From Gemmatimonadota bacterium (GTDB taxonomy: Bacteria; Gemmatimonadota; Gemmatimonadetes; Gemmatimonadales; Gemmatimonadaceae), in assembly GCA_016871915.1 (NCBI GenBank), contig VHBP01000005.1, positions 1 to 64,000 on the forward strand: a stretch of DNA of 64,000 nucleotides, in the 5' to 3' direction. Under the pieces are notes generated by a model that saw only the letters and a list, made by a program, of their open reading frames with translations, searched no databases and was not told the DNA's origin. Positions 20,418-28,199 of the stretch are shown here, in pieces. The position numbers were made by a program, and so were the translations under genes. Each line of letters begins with the position of its first letter. Positions within the stretch are counted from its first letter, which is position 1.

Positions 20418-21392
20418 TTGAGCCCATCCCACCCCCAGCAAGAGGTCCTCGTCGCGCCGACGCAGATGACCGTCGGCGACCTCGATGACTTTCGTCTCGA
20501 GGTGACCGCCGCGGTCACGTGCGCGGACACGGCGTCCACCTCGCATGTCGCGGTCGACCTCAGCGGTACGGAATCGATCGACGCGACCGGCCTCGGTGTC
20601 CTCTTGCTCCTCCACAAGCACGCCCGCGAGAAGGGGCTCGGCGTCCGGCTGCTCGGCCCCTCGCCCTCGGTGCGCGAGGCATTGCGCAGCATGCGTGTCG
20701 ATCGCCTCTTTGCCATCGAGGCGATAGGCGATGTGTCGCATCCCACGGTGGCTGACCCCGAGATATCGACTCCCGAAGCGCCCCTCGAGGCCCCCGCCGC
20801 CCCGCCTTCGGTCGACGAACGATGCTGCTCCGACTGTGGGCGTGCGTGGCCCGTCGATCGCGAGGTGCAGTTCTGTCCCCGGTGTGGGACGGGGGATCCC
20901 GCCACGCCTGATCCCGCGGGGATCCCCGCCGCCGTCCCTGCCGACGTCATCCCAGCGCCGCCCGCTATATTCCTGAGGAGATATTCCATGGCCCCGCATC
21001 CCGACGACTTCCACGCCCTGCTCGACGCGACCGAGCTCTATCATCGGATCGATGAGGATGGGGATGCGCGCATCATTTTCCCGCTCGAGAGCGGCCGGAC
21101 GCAGACGGCGTGGATCACCCGCAACGTCGACGCGATCGGCGAGTACGCCTTCCGGTATGTGATGAGCTTCATCGCTGACGCCGGGGAGATCGCGGGCAAC
21201 TTCGCCTTGATGGGCTCGCTGTTGGAGCAGGTCAGCTCCAAGAAGGGCGGTGGTCTCGTGACCCGCGGCACGATGCTCCTCCATCGCATCCCGGTCTCCA
21301 CGCAGGCCTCCCCAGCGAGCTTGGCGGGTGCGGTCGCCCTCGCCGCCGGGATCGCCGACGAACTCGAGACGGCGATCACCGGGGAGGCCTGA
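20418..21392 (+). CDS. STAS domain - zinc ribbon - unknown domain protein
   Basis: 324 aa from a TTG start. Residues about 8-108 are a STAS (anti-sigma-factor antagonist-like) domain, with [17 protein letters not shown] carrying the usual phosphorylatable position as Thr57. A Pro/Ala linker and a four-cysteine zinc ribbon follow (Cys137, 140, 153, 156: CSDCG and CPRCG), then a second Pro/Ala linker. A separate globular domain starts at Met191 ([12 protein letters not shown]) and resembles YbjN or secretion-chaperone-like small domains. A strong internal ribosome site precedes Met191, so a 134-aa product may also be made. The ccm genes follow 21 bases later. Confidence 0.75.
   Translation: MSPSHPQQEVLVAPTQMTVGDLDDFRLEVTAAVTCADTASTSHVAVDLSGTESIDATGLGVLLLLHKHAREKGLGVRLLGPSPSVREALRSMRVDRLFAIEAIGDVSHPTVADPEISTPEAPLEAPAAPPSVDERCCSDCGRAWPVDREVQFCPRCGTGDPATPDPAGIPAAVPADVIPAPPAIFLRRYSMAPHPDDFHALLDATELYHRIDEDGDARIIFPLESGRTQTAWITRNVDAIGEYAFRYVMSFIADAGEIAGNFALMGSLLEQVSSKKGGGLVTRGTMLLHRIPVSTQASPASLAGAVALAAGIADELETAITGEA
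20966..20990 (+). promoter_or_regulatory. Internal start signal inside the STAS gene
   Basis: TATATT (20966-20971) is followed by GAGGAG (20975-20980) seven bases before an in-frame ATG at 20988. This ribosome site is better than that of the TTG start at 20418. It may yield a separate 134-aa protein (20988-21392). Confidence 0.5.
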
Positions 21393-21413
21393 CCTGGGCG
21401 CCCGCCCCCCCGC

Positions 21414-22112
21414 ATGACGCCGCGCGTCGAGGCCCATGACCTCGTCCGGGTGTTCGGTGGGCGGCGCGCCGTCGATGGCGTGCGCTGTTCGCTTCGAGCC
21501 GGAGAGTGCTTGGCGCTCTTCGGCCCGAATGGCGCCGGGAAGACCACCACGCTTCGTCTGCTCGCCGGGTTGCTCTCCCCGACCTCGGGGGAGGCACGGG
21601 TCGCCGGGGTGCGCCTCCCGTCCCCTGAGGCGCGGCATCATATCGGCCTCATCTCGCATCGCTCGATGCTCTACGAGGCGCTCACCGCACGCGAGAACGT
21701 CGGGTTCAGCGCGCGCCTCTACGGGCTCGCGGATCCCGAAGGCGCCACCGATCGGGCCCTGCGTGCCCTCCGCATCGCGGACCGGGCGGATGTCCCCGTG
21801 CGCCAGCTCTCGCGTGGGATGCAACAGCGCGTCGCGATCGCCCGGGCCATCGTTCACGGCCCCGATGTCCTCCTTGCCGACGAGCCGTACACAGGGCTCG
21901 ACGAGCAGGGGGCCACCGCGCTCACCGCCCTCCTCCGCGAGCGGCGCGAGGCCGGCGCCGCCATCGTCGTGGTCACGCACCATCTGCACGAAGGGCTCGC
22001 CCTCGCCACGCACGCCGCGATCATGCAGGGGGGACGCGTCGTCCGCCATGAGTCGGCGCATGGCCTCGATCCCCTCGCCTACGCCGACACGTATCGGGCC
22101 CTCGTCGCATGA
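21414..22112 (+). CDS. ccmA: Heme exporter ATP-binding protein CcmA
   Basis: ABC ATPase of the CcmAB(CD) system that powers release of heme-loaded CcmE during cytochrome c maturation. 232 aa. Walker A GPNGAGKTTTLRLLAG, signature LSRGMQQRVAIARA and Walker B VLLADEPYTGLDEQG are intact. The stop overlaps the ccmB start (ATGA). Order ccmA-ccmB-ccmC with a ccmD-like gene after it is classical; ccmE, F and H are not in the window. Confidence 0.92.
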   Translation: MTPRVEAHDLVRVFGGRRAVDGVRCSLRAGECLALFGPNGAGKTTTLRLLAGLLSPTSGEARVAGVRLPSPEARHHIGLISHRSMLYEALTARENVGFSARLYGLADPEGATDRALRALRIADRADVPVRQLSRGMQQRVAIARAIVHGPDVLLADEPYTGLDEQGATALTALLRERREAGAAIVVVTHHLHEGLALATHAAIMQGGRVVRHESAHGLDPLAYADTYRALVA

Positions 22113-22795
22113 GCGCCCCCGGTCTCCTCGGCTCCGCCTGGTTGATCGCGCGGAAGGACCTCGCCATCGAGTTCCGCACGCGGAGCGCCCTCCTCTCGGC
22201 GCTCGTCCTCTCCCTGCTCGCGATCGTGATCTTCTACTTCGCCTGGGATTCCACCGCGGTCGGGGCAGGAGACCTCGCCCCGGGCGTCCTCTGGGTGACC
22301 TTCACCTTCTCGGGGCTCCTCGGGCTGCATCGCTCCTTCGGGGTCGAGGCGCAGGATGGCGCGATGGATGCGCTGCTGATCGCCCCCGTCCCGCGGCAGG
22401 CGATCTTCGTCGGGAAGGCGCTCGCGAATCTCGCCTTCGTCCTCGGGGTGCAGGCCGTCGCGCTCCCGGCGATGGTCCTCTTCTACGATGTCGGGGTGGG
22501 GGCCGCGTGGCCCGCGCTCATCGGCGTGATGATCTTGGCCGCGATCGGTCTCGTCGCGGTGGGGACCCTCTTCGCGGGCCTCACGGCGAACACGCGACTG
22601 GCGGAGCTCCTCCTCCCGGTCCTCGCACTGCCCTTCTTCGTGCCGATCGTCATGCCGGCAGCGCAGGCCACCGCGAAGCTCCTCGCGGGACGCCCCCTCG
22701 CCGAATCGTTCGCCTGGTTGCGTATCTTGTTGGCATTCGATCTCGTCTTCGCGTACGCCTGTATGCTCGTCTTCCCTGCGACCCTTGATGACTGA
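22109..22795 (+). CDS. ccmB: Heme exporter membrane protein CcmB
   Basis: 228 aa integral membrane protein with about six helices; permease partner of CcmA in cytochrome c maturation. LLGSAWLIARKDLAIEFRTR at the N-terminus and VEAQDGAMDALLIAPVPRQA are typical of CcmB. ATGA overlap with ccmA; its end overlaps the start of ccmC by eight bases. Confidence 0.9.
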   Translation: MSAPGLLGSAWLIARKDLAIEFRTRSALLSALVLSLLAIVIFYFAWDSTAVGAGDLAPGVLWVTFTFSGLLGLHRSFGVEAQDGAMDALLIAPVPRQAIFVGKALANLAFVLGVQAVALPAMVLFYDVGVGAAWPALIGVMILAAIGLVAVGTLFAGLTANTRLAELLLPVLALPFFVPIVMPAAQATAKLLAGRPLAESFAWLRILLAFDLVFAYACMLVFPATLDD

Positions 22796-23486
22796 CGTCT
22801 CGTCCACTCCGCCGGCCACGCGCCGCGTCGATCCCGTCGCGCTCCTCGCGTTCGCGGTCGTCGCGCTCGCCTATGGGCGCGCCATCTGGTTCACCCCGCC
22901 GGAGGCGACGCAGGGTTTCGCGCAGAAGATCCTCTATGTGCACGCCCCCGCCGCCTGGGTCGCCTTCCTCGCCTTTGGCGTCACCGCGCTCGCCGGCGCC
23001 TTCTGGCTCTTCCTCAAGGACCAGCGCCTCGACCGCCTCGCGGAGAGCTCAGCCGAGGTCGGGGTGATCTTCACCACGGCGGTGCTCGTGACCGGCCCCC
23101 TCTGGGGGAAGCCGGTCTGGGGCACCTGGTGGACCTGGGATGCGCGCCTCACGCTCACCCTCTTCCTCTGGTTCATCTACGTGGGGTACCTCGTGCTCCG
23201 TGGGGTGATCCCGGGGCGTGAGCAGCGCGCGCGCTACGCGGCGGTGGTCGGGATCCTCGGCGCGCTGTTGATCCCCTTCATCCATCTCAGCGTCTATCTC
23301 TTTCGCACGCTGCATCCCCTGCCGGTCGTGGCGCGACCCGAGGGACCGGCGATGCCCACCGTGATGGTCAAGACGTTCTTCCTCGCGTTCTTCGCCTTCA
23401 CGCTGCTCTACGTGGCCTTCGTGCGAGCGCGCATGGCGCTGGCGACGGAGCGAGATGCGCTCGACGACGCGGCGGTGGGGGGCTGA
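22788..23486 (+). CDS. ccmC: Cytochrome c biogenesis protein CcmC
   Basis: 232 aa heme-handling membrane protein that loads heme onto CcmE. The tryptophan-rich heme-binding motif is WGTWWTWDARLTLT. His residues flanking it (LYVHAPAAW and LRTLHPLP) are the expected axial ligands, and six helices are visible. ATG 22788 is preferred to the TTG one codon earlier. It overlaps ccmB, and its TGA overlaps the next tiny gene (TGATG). Confidence 0.92.
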   Translation: MTDVSSTPPATRRVDPVALLAFAVVALAYGRAIWFTPPEATQGFAQKILYVHAPAAWVAFLAFGVTALAGAFWLFLKDQRLDRLAESSAEVGVIFTTAVLVTGPLWGKPVWGTWWTWDARLTLTLFLWFIYVGYLVLRGVIPGREQRARYAAVVGILGALLIPFIHLSVYLFRTLHPLPVVARPEGPAMPTVMVKTFFLAFFAFTLLYVAFVRARMALATERDALDDAAVGG

Positions 23487-23623
23487 TGCCGGACAACGCG
23501 CTGTACTATCGCCTCGCCTACGCGGCGACCCTCGTGCTCTACGTCGGCTATACGATCTCGCTGGTCGTGCGGGCCCGCGCGCTCGCGCGTCGGCGCGAGC
23601 GCCAGCGGGACGGGCGCGCGTGA
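23486..23623 (+). CDS. CcmD-like small membrane protein
   Basis: 45 aa, beginning MPDNALYYRLAYAATL. One membrane helix (about 9-28) is followed by an Arg-rich tail (RARALARRRERQRDGRA), matching the size and layout of CcmD, which stabilises the CcmABC-CcmE complex. It starts within the ccmC stop (TGATG) and its own stop overlaps the ppa start (GTGA). Identity rests on position and topology, as CcmD sequences are poorly conserved. Confidence 0.75.
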   Translation: MPDNALYYRLAYAATLVLYVGYTISLVVRARALARRRERQRDGRA

Positions 23624-24162
23624 TCCATCCCTGGCGTGACCTCGAACCGGGGCGGGCGGCCCCCGAGGTCGTGACGGCAGTCATCGAGATCCCGCAGGGG
23701 GCACGGAACAAGTACGAACTCGACAAGGAGTCGGGGCTCTTCCGCCTCGATCGCGTGCTCTATTCCGCGGTCCATTACCCGGGCGATTACGGGCTCATCC
23801 CGCGCACGCTCCATGAGGACAACGATCCCCTCGACGTGCTCGTGATGATCAAGGAGCCGACCTTCACCGGGTGCCTCATCGACGTCCGCCCCGTGGGCGT
23901 GCTCAAGATGCTCGACAAAGGTGAGCCCGACGACAAGATCCTCGCCGTCCCCGTCGATGATCCCGCCCACGGCGAGTACTTCGACATCGCGGATCTCCCG
24001 CAGCACACCCTGCGTGAGATCGAGCACTTCTTCGCGATCTACAAGGACCTTGAGGGCAAACGGGTCGAGATCCGCGGCTGGGGGAAGAGCGATGAGGCCA
24101 TGCGCATCATCCGCGAGAGCATCGACCGCTACGCGGCGAGCTATCTCTCCCAAGGCCCCTGA
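23620..24162 (+). CDS. ppa: Inorganic pyrophosphatase (family I)
   Basis: Hydrolyses pyrophosphate to two phosphates, driving biosynthetic reactions. 180 aa. Signatures: VIEIPQGARNKYELDKESG, the DNDPLDVLV metal-binding motif and AVPVDDP. GTG at 23620 overlaps the ccmD-like stop; the family N-terminus (HPWRDLEPG) follows directly. It is the last gene of the ccm run and ends in a hairpin shared with the facing flavin reductase gene. Confidence 0.95.
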   Translation: MIHPWRDLEPGRAAPEVVTAVIEIPQGARNKYELDKESGLFRLDRVLYSAVHYPGDYGLIPRTLHEDNDPLDVLVMIKEPTFTGCLIDVRPVGVLKMLDKGEPDDKILAVPVDDPAHGEYFDIADLPQHTLREIEHFFAIYKDLEGKRVEIRGWGKSDEAMRIIRESIDRYAASYLSQGP

Positions 24163-24186
24163 GCGCGGCGCAGCCAGCGCTCAGGG
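24157..24186. terminator. Hairpin containing both convergent stop codons
   Basis: A 10-bp perfect stem (CCCTGAGCGC at 24157-24166 with GCGCTCAGGG at 24177-24186) and a 10-base loop. The ppa stop lies in the left arm and the flavin reductase stop in the right arm. It probably ends transcription in both directions. Confidence 0.6.
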
Positions 24187-24672
24187 CGTCTGCGCGAGCC
24201 GCCCGTACCGCCCACGGAAGTAGAGCAGGGGCTCGCCGATCGCGGCGACCGTCACCCGCTGCGGACGTCCCACGATGATGTGATGGTCGCCCCCCGGATG
24301 CCGCGCGACCGCCGTGCATTCCATCCGCATCAGCGCGTCGGGGAGGAGCGGGGTCCCATCAGGCGAGCGCTCCAGCGTGAGGTTCGCAAAGCGATCCCCG
24401 GAGGTCGCCGCGAAGCGTCGCGAGAGCTGTTCCTGGTCCTCGCGCAACACATGCACCGCGAACGCGGCGCCTCTGACCAGCGGTATCGCCATCGTCGCCT
24501 TGGCATCGACGCAGGCGAGGATCAACGGCGGGTCGAGCGAGAGCGAGGTGAAGGCGGTCGCCGTCATCCCAAGGTCGGTCCCCGCGGCATCCCGCATGGT
24601 GAGCACGGTGATGCCGGAGGCGAAGCGCGCGAGGGCGGCGCGAAACTGGGCGGGGTCGATGGGCACGGACAT
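24181..24672 (-). CDS. Flavin reductase-like, FMN-binding split barrel
   Basis: 163 aa. Matches the flavin reductase family (FRALARFASGITVLTM; GMTATAFTSLSLDPPLILAC; GDHHIIVGRPQ). Members reduce FMN with NAD(P)H for two-component monooxygenases, but no monooxygenase partner is in the window. It follows the anti-sigma-like gene by 11 bases on the same strand, so the two may be co-transcribed. Confidence 0.88.
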   Translation of the reverse strand: MSVPIDPAQFRAALARFASGITVLTMRDAAGTDLGMTATAFTSLSLDPPLILACVDAKATMAIPLVRGAAFAVHVLREDQEQLSRRFAATSGDRFANLTLERSPDGTPLLPDALMRMECTAVARHPGGDHHIIVGRPQRVTVAAIGEPLLYFRGRYGRLAQTP

Positions 24673-24683
24673 GCGAGATGGCG

Positions 24684-24965
24684 TCAGGCGTTCGGGCGCT
24701 GGGCGTCGCGTGCGGCCTCGCGCTGGAGGACACCACGGATCCGATCGCGCAGATCGAGGGGAGCGACCACCGCGTCACCGAGCCGCTGCATCATCCGTCG
24801 GTAGGCATGGCGCGCGACTACCCAGGCGAGACAGGGAGGACAGCGGCGGAGATGCGGGGCCGCCTGCACCAACTGCAGGGCATCGGGCGAGCCATCGAGT
24901 CGATCGTCGACCGCCGTGCGAAAGGCACGACACGGCACGTCGGGAGCGTGGGGGGAGTGGGTCAC
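24684..24965 (-). CDS. Putative zinc-finger anti-sigma-like protein
   Basis: 93 aa from GTG 24965. It contains Cys12 and HLRRCPPC (His38, Cys42, Cys45), the HX3CX2C pattern of zf-HC2 anti-sigma domains, followed by helices suited to binding a sigma factor. No membrane segment is present, so it would be cytoplasmic like the RsrA/ChrR type. No sigma-factor gene is adjacent, which is unusual. The open frame extends upstream to 25070 but without family features. Moderate confidence. Confidence 0.6.
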   Translation of the reverse strand: MTHSPHAPDVPCRAFRTAVDDRLDGSPDALQLVQAAPHLRRCPPCLAWVVARHAYRRMMQRLGDAVVAPLDLRDRIRGVLQREAARDAQRPNA

Positions 24966-25142
24966 AGGCGGTTGTCGGAAGGGGGGGAGACCGGGCTCCG
25001 AACCGTGGCGGACGCGATGCCCGCGACGGTCCAGACCGAACCTTCCACCCGATGGAACGCTGGGTTCCACGATTTCGTGCCGTGCGCCCCGTTCCCGTCA
25101 CGGTTAGCTTGCCGCCAGCCCTCGACCGTCTCTTGTCCCGCC

Positions 25143-25766
25143 ATGTCCACCACCGTCGATCCCCTCGTCTCGCTCGTCCTCCTCGAGGCCGTCCGTACCG
25201 TCGATCTCCCCGATGACGCCTTCGAGGCGGAGTTCGTCGAGGAGCTCCGGTCGAAGCGGTTCGGGTTGAGCGAGACCGTCCGCGCACAGATCATCCGGTA
25301 CCGCGAGGCGGTCAGGAAGGGCCAGCGACTCCCGTTCGAGGAGGCGGCTGGGATCGCGCGCCTGATCGGGCGCCGGCCTGATGCGGAGGCGGTCTTCCGT
25401 GAGGCGGGGCGCCAGCTCGCCCGCGTGACCTACGGCCGGATCCTCGGCATCAGTCGCGGGATCATCCGCGCGATGCCCGCCTTCCTCGCGCGTCCCTTCG
25501 CCCTCGGACACGTCCGCCACATCGCAGGGCGCTACGCCCTCGGCACGGTACGTCGTGTCGGCGCCACCGTCTTCCTCGAGGTCCGGCAGTCGGTTTCTGT
25601 CGACACCGCGCCCAAGTCCGCCGGGTGCGCCTTCTACGAATCGATGCTCGCCGAGCTCATGCGTCAGCTCATCGGCGCCGTCGGGGTGGTCGACCACGTG
25701 CGCTGCGCCTCGCGCCAGGAAGGGAGCTGTGAATGGCGCGCCGAATGGAGCAAGGTCCGTCGCTGA
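25143..25766 (+). CDS. Protein of unknown function with V4R-like C-terminus
   Basis: 207 aa, no signal peptide. The N-terminal half is helical. The C-terminal part (KSAGCAFYESMLAELMRQL, then VRCASRQEGSCEWRAEW) resembles V4R/heme-NO-binding-like domains, in which a CxFYE segment and a closing Cys-X-W strand recur. Four cysteines are near the end. ATG 25143 follows a 177-base divergent spacer. It precedes the M24 peptidase by 12 bases. The family assignment is tentative. Confidence 0.6.
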   Translation: MSTTVDPLVSLVLLEAVRTVDLPDDAFEAEFVEELRSKRFGLSETVRAQIIRYREAVRKGQRLPFEEAAGIARLIGRRPDAEAVFREAGRQLARVTYGRILGISRGIIRAMPAFLARPFALGHVRHIAGRYALGTVRRVGATVFLEVRQSVSVDTAPKSAGCAFYESMLAELMRQLIGAVGVVDHVRCASRQEGSCEWRAEWSKVRR

Positions 25767-25778
25767 TCCGGAGTCGCC

Positions 25779-26972
25779 ATGACGATGCTCACCCCCGCCT
25801 CGCTCCCCACGCTCCAGGCCGCCCTCGGCGAGGCCGGCCTCGACGGCTGGCTCCTGTATGACTTCCGTGGTCTGAACCCCGTCGCCACCGCCCTCACCGG
25901 ATTCGGGGGGATGGCCACGCGACGCTTCTTCGCGTGGATCCCGTCGCACGGCACCCCCGTGGCCATCACCCATGCGATCGAACAGGGGCCGTGGAAGCAC
26001 TGGCCCGCGAGCTGGACCAAGGTGGTCTACAGCGCGTGGGGGGAGATGGAGTCCGCCCTCGCCACCCTCGTGCGGGGGAAGCGGATCGCCATGGAGTACT
26101 CGCCCGGCGATGCCGTCCCCGTCGTCGACCGCGTCCCCGCGGGGATCCTCGATCTCGTGCGTGCCAGCGGGGCGACCGTCGAGACCAGCGCCGAGCTCGT
26201 CACCCGCTTCTTCGCACTCTGGTCCCCTGCGCAGATCGCCTCCCATGAGCGGAACGCCGAGACGTTGCGCACGATCGCGCTCGCAGCCTTCGACCGGATC
26301 GGGGCGGCGGCGCGCACCGGGACCCCGCTCCACGAGCATGAGGTCGCCGCGTGGATCCGCGAGCGCTTCGCTGCCGAGGGGCTGGTGGTCGATCATGGGC
26401 CGATCGTCGCCGCGACCGAGAACGCCGCCAACCCGCACTACGAGCCCTCGGCCGAGCATCCGCGCGCCTTTCGTGAAGGGGATGTGGTATTGATCGATCT
26501 CTTCGCGACGAGCACCGAGCCGGGCGCGATGTGGGCCGATCAGACCTGGATGGCGCACATCGGGACCCCGACGGCGCGGGCGCTCGAGGTCTGGGGTGCG
26601 GTGCGCGATGCGCGTGATGCGGCGATCGCACAGCTGCAGGAGCGGTTGGCGAGCGGGGCGCCGGTGGTCGGTGGCGAAGCCGATGACGCAGCGCGCGCGG
26701 TGATCACCGCGCGCGGGTTCGGCCTCGCCTTCACCCATCGCACCGGTCACTCCATCGATGCGCGCGGCCTGCACGGGATGGGGCCCAACATCGACAACCT
26801 CGAGACCCGCGAGACCCGCCGATTACTCCCCGGCGTGGGCTTCTCCGTCGAACCTGGGATCTACCTCACCGGAGAGATCGGGATGCGCTCCGAGGTGAAC
26901 GCCTATCTGACGGCGGAAGGCGCGCTCGTGGTCACCCCGCGCGAGATCCAGCGCGATCTGTTCGTGGTCTGA
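25779..26972 (+). CDS. M24-family (Xaa-Pro-type) aminopeptidase
   Basis: 397 aa with a creatinase-like N-terminal domain and a pita-bread C-terminal domain. Metal ligands are visible as Asp in LIDLFATS and MWADQTW, His in FTHRTGHSIDARGLHGMG, Glu in FSVEPGIYL and Glu in IGMRSEVNAYL. The family removes N-terminal residues before proline or cleaves Xaa-Pro dipeptides; the exact specificity is not clear. It ends exactly against the end of the facing ctaB gene. Confidence 0.9.
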   Translation: MTMLTPASLPTLQAALGEAGLDGWLLYDFRGLNPVATALTGFGGMATRRFFAWIPSHGTPVAITHAIEQGPWKHWPASWTKVVYSAWGEMESALATLVRGKRIAMEYSPGDAVPVVDRVPAGILDLVRASGATVETSAELVTRFFALWSPAQIASHERNAETLRTIALAAFDRIGAAARTGTPLHEHEVAAWIRERFAAEGLVVDHGPIVAATENAANPHYEPSAEHPRAFREGDVVLIDLFATSTEPGAMWADQTWMAHIGTPTARALEVWGAVRDARDAAIAQLQERLASGAPVVGGEADDAARAVITARGFGLAFTHRTGHSIDARGLHGMGPNIDNLETRETRRLLPGVGFSVEPGIYLTGEIGMRSEVNAYLTAEGALVVTPREIQRDLFVV

Positions 26973-27887
26973 TCAGCCGACCGGCAGGGCATGGTCGATG
27001 ACCATCGCGACGAAGAGGAGGGCGAGGTAGAGCAGGGAATAGCCGTAGACCCACCACGATGGCTTCACGTAGTCGCTCGCCTGCTTCACGCGCCACACCC
27101 CTCGGAGCAGGAGCCCGCCGAGGACGAGCGCCGAGAGCAGATAGACGAGACCGAAGGCGCCGAACGCGACGGGCATCACCGTCAGCCCCACGAGCAGGAT
27201 CGTGTACCACCACATCTGCTCGATCGTCTCGCGCTCTCCCCAGACGAGGGGCGCCATCGGGACGCGCGCATTGCCGTAGTCGCGTTGCTTGTTGAGGGCG
27301 AGTGCCCAGAAGTGCGGCGGCGTCCAATAGAAGACGATCAGGAAGAGGAAGCACGCGGTGAGATCGAGCGAGCCCGTCACCGCCGCCCACCCCACCAGCG
27401 GGGGGAAGGCGCCTGCCGCGCCACCGATCACGATGTTCTGCGGGGAGCTCCGCTTGAGCCACCGCGTGTAGATGAAGACGTAGAAGTAGAACCCACCCAA
27501 GGCGAGCGCCGCCGTCAACACGTTCACGAAGGTCGCGAGCATCCAGGTCGCCGCCGTCGCGATCCCCACGCCGAAGGCGATCACCGCGCGCGCCTGCATC
27601 CGTCCGCTCGGGATCGGCCGCAGCTTCGTGCGCGTCATCACGTCATCGATATCCTGATCGAGATACATGTTGACCGCATTCGCCCCGCCGGCCATCAGAT
27701 AGCCACCGAGGGCGACGAGGAGGACCGTCCCGAGCGAGGGGCGCCCTGCGACGAACATCGGGGCGATCGTCGTCACCAAGAGCAAGGAGATGATGCGCGG
27801 CTTGGTGAGCGCGATGAGATCGCGCCAGAGGCTCCGCGGCACGGAGGCCTCTGGCGCGATGGGAGATGCGGAGGGCGACACGCTCAT
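26973..27887 (-). CDS. ctaB: Protoheme IX farnesyltransferase (heme O synthase)
   Basis: UbiA-family membrane prenyltransferase that farnesylates heme B to heme O for terminal oxidases. 304 aa, about nine helices. Motifs: LTKPRIISLLLVTTIAPMF, the first Asp-rich motif NMYLDQDIDDVMTRT, and YTRWLKRSSPQNIVIGG. ATG 27887 overlaps the stop of the upstream small membrane gene (ATGA). No oxidase subunit genes are in the window apart from a possible relic next door. Confidence 0.94.
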   Translation of the reverse strand: MSVSPSASPIAPEASVPRSLWRDLIALTKPRIISLLLVTTIAPMFVAGRPSLGTVLLVALGGYLMAGGANAVNMYLDQDIDDVMTRTKLRPIPSGRMQARAVIAFGVGIATAATWMLATFVNVLTAALALGGFYFYVFIYTRWLKRSSPQNIVIGGAAGAFPPLVGWAAVTGSLDLTACFLFLIVFYWTPPHFWALALNKQRDYGNARVPMAPLVWGERETIEQMWWYTILLVGLTVMPVAFGAFGLVYLLSALVLGGLLLRGVWRVKQASDYVKPSWWVYGYSLLYLALLFVAMVIDHALPVG

Positions 27888-28138
27888 GAGCGGATCTCCC
27901 CTGGCAGGGCCGGCACCGAGAACTCGAGGACCGGCGGACGGACCGCGGCCCGCCAGCTCGCCACCAGCACGACGACCAACACGAGCGCGGGGACGAGGGC
28001 GAACCCCCACTCGAGCGCGGGGCGCGCCGGGGCGGCGGCGCGGAGCACGCGACGCGTCGAGCGGAGGATCATCACCTGCGCGAGGAGCACGGCCGCCACG
28101 GCGGCCCAGAACACGAGAGCGGTCAGCAGAGAGGGCAT
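27884..28138 (-). CDS. Small two-helix membrane protein upstream of ctaB
   Basis: 84 aa. Two helices (about 5-23 and 45-65) are separated by a basic loop. The second, in EWGFALVPALVLVVVLVAS, resembles the E-W-x-x-x-P-A-L helix of cytochrome c oxidase subunit II, but no copper domain follows. It is coupled to ctaB by ATGA. It may be an oxidase assembly factor or a shortened subunit II-like anchor. The resemblance is by eye only. Confidence 0.65.
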   Translation of the reverse strand: MPSLLTALVFWAAVAAVLLAQVMILRSTRRVLRAAAPARPALEWGFALVPALVLVVVLVASWRAAVRPPVLEFSVPALPGEIRS

Positions 28139-28199
28139 GATGAGGAATGATCGCCGACTCCCCCTCGCTGACGGGAGCCCTCGGGCGTAGCTTCGTCGG

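Noticed and set aside
24678-25142. 5' extension of the V4R-like gene
   Set aside because: The frame is open back to 24678, but that part overlaps the flavin reductase/anti-sigma gene region on the other strand and lacks protein character; ATG 25143 is the sensible start.
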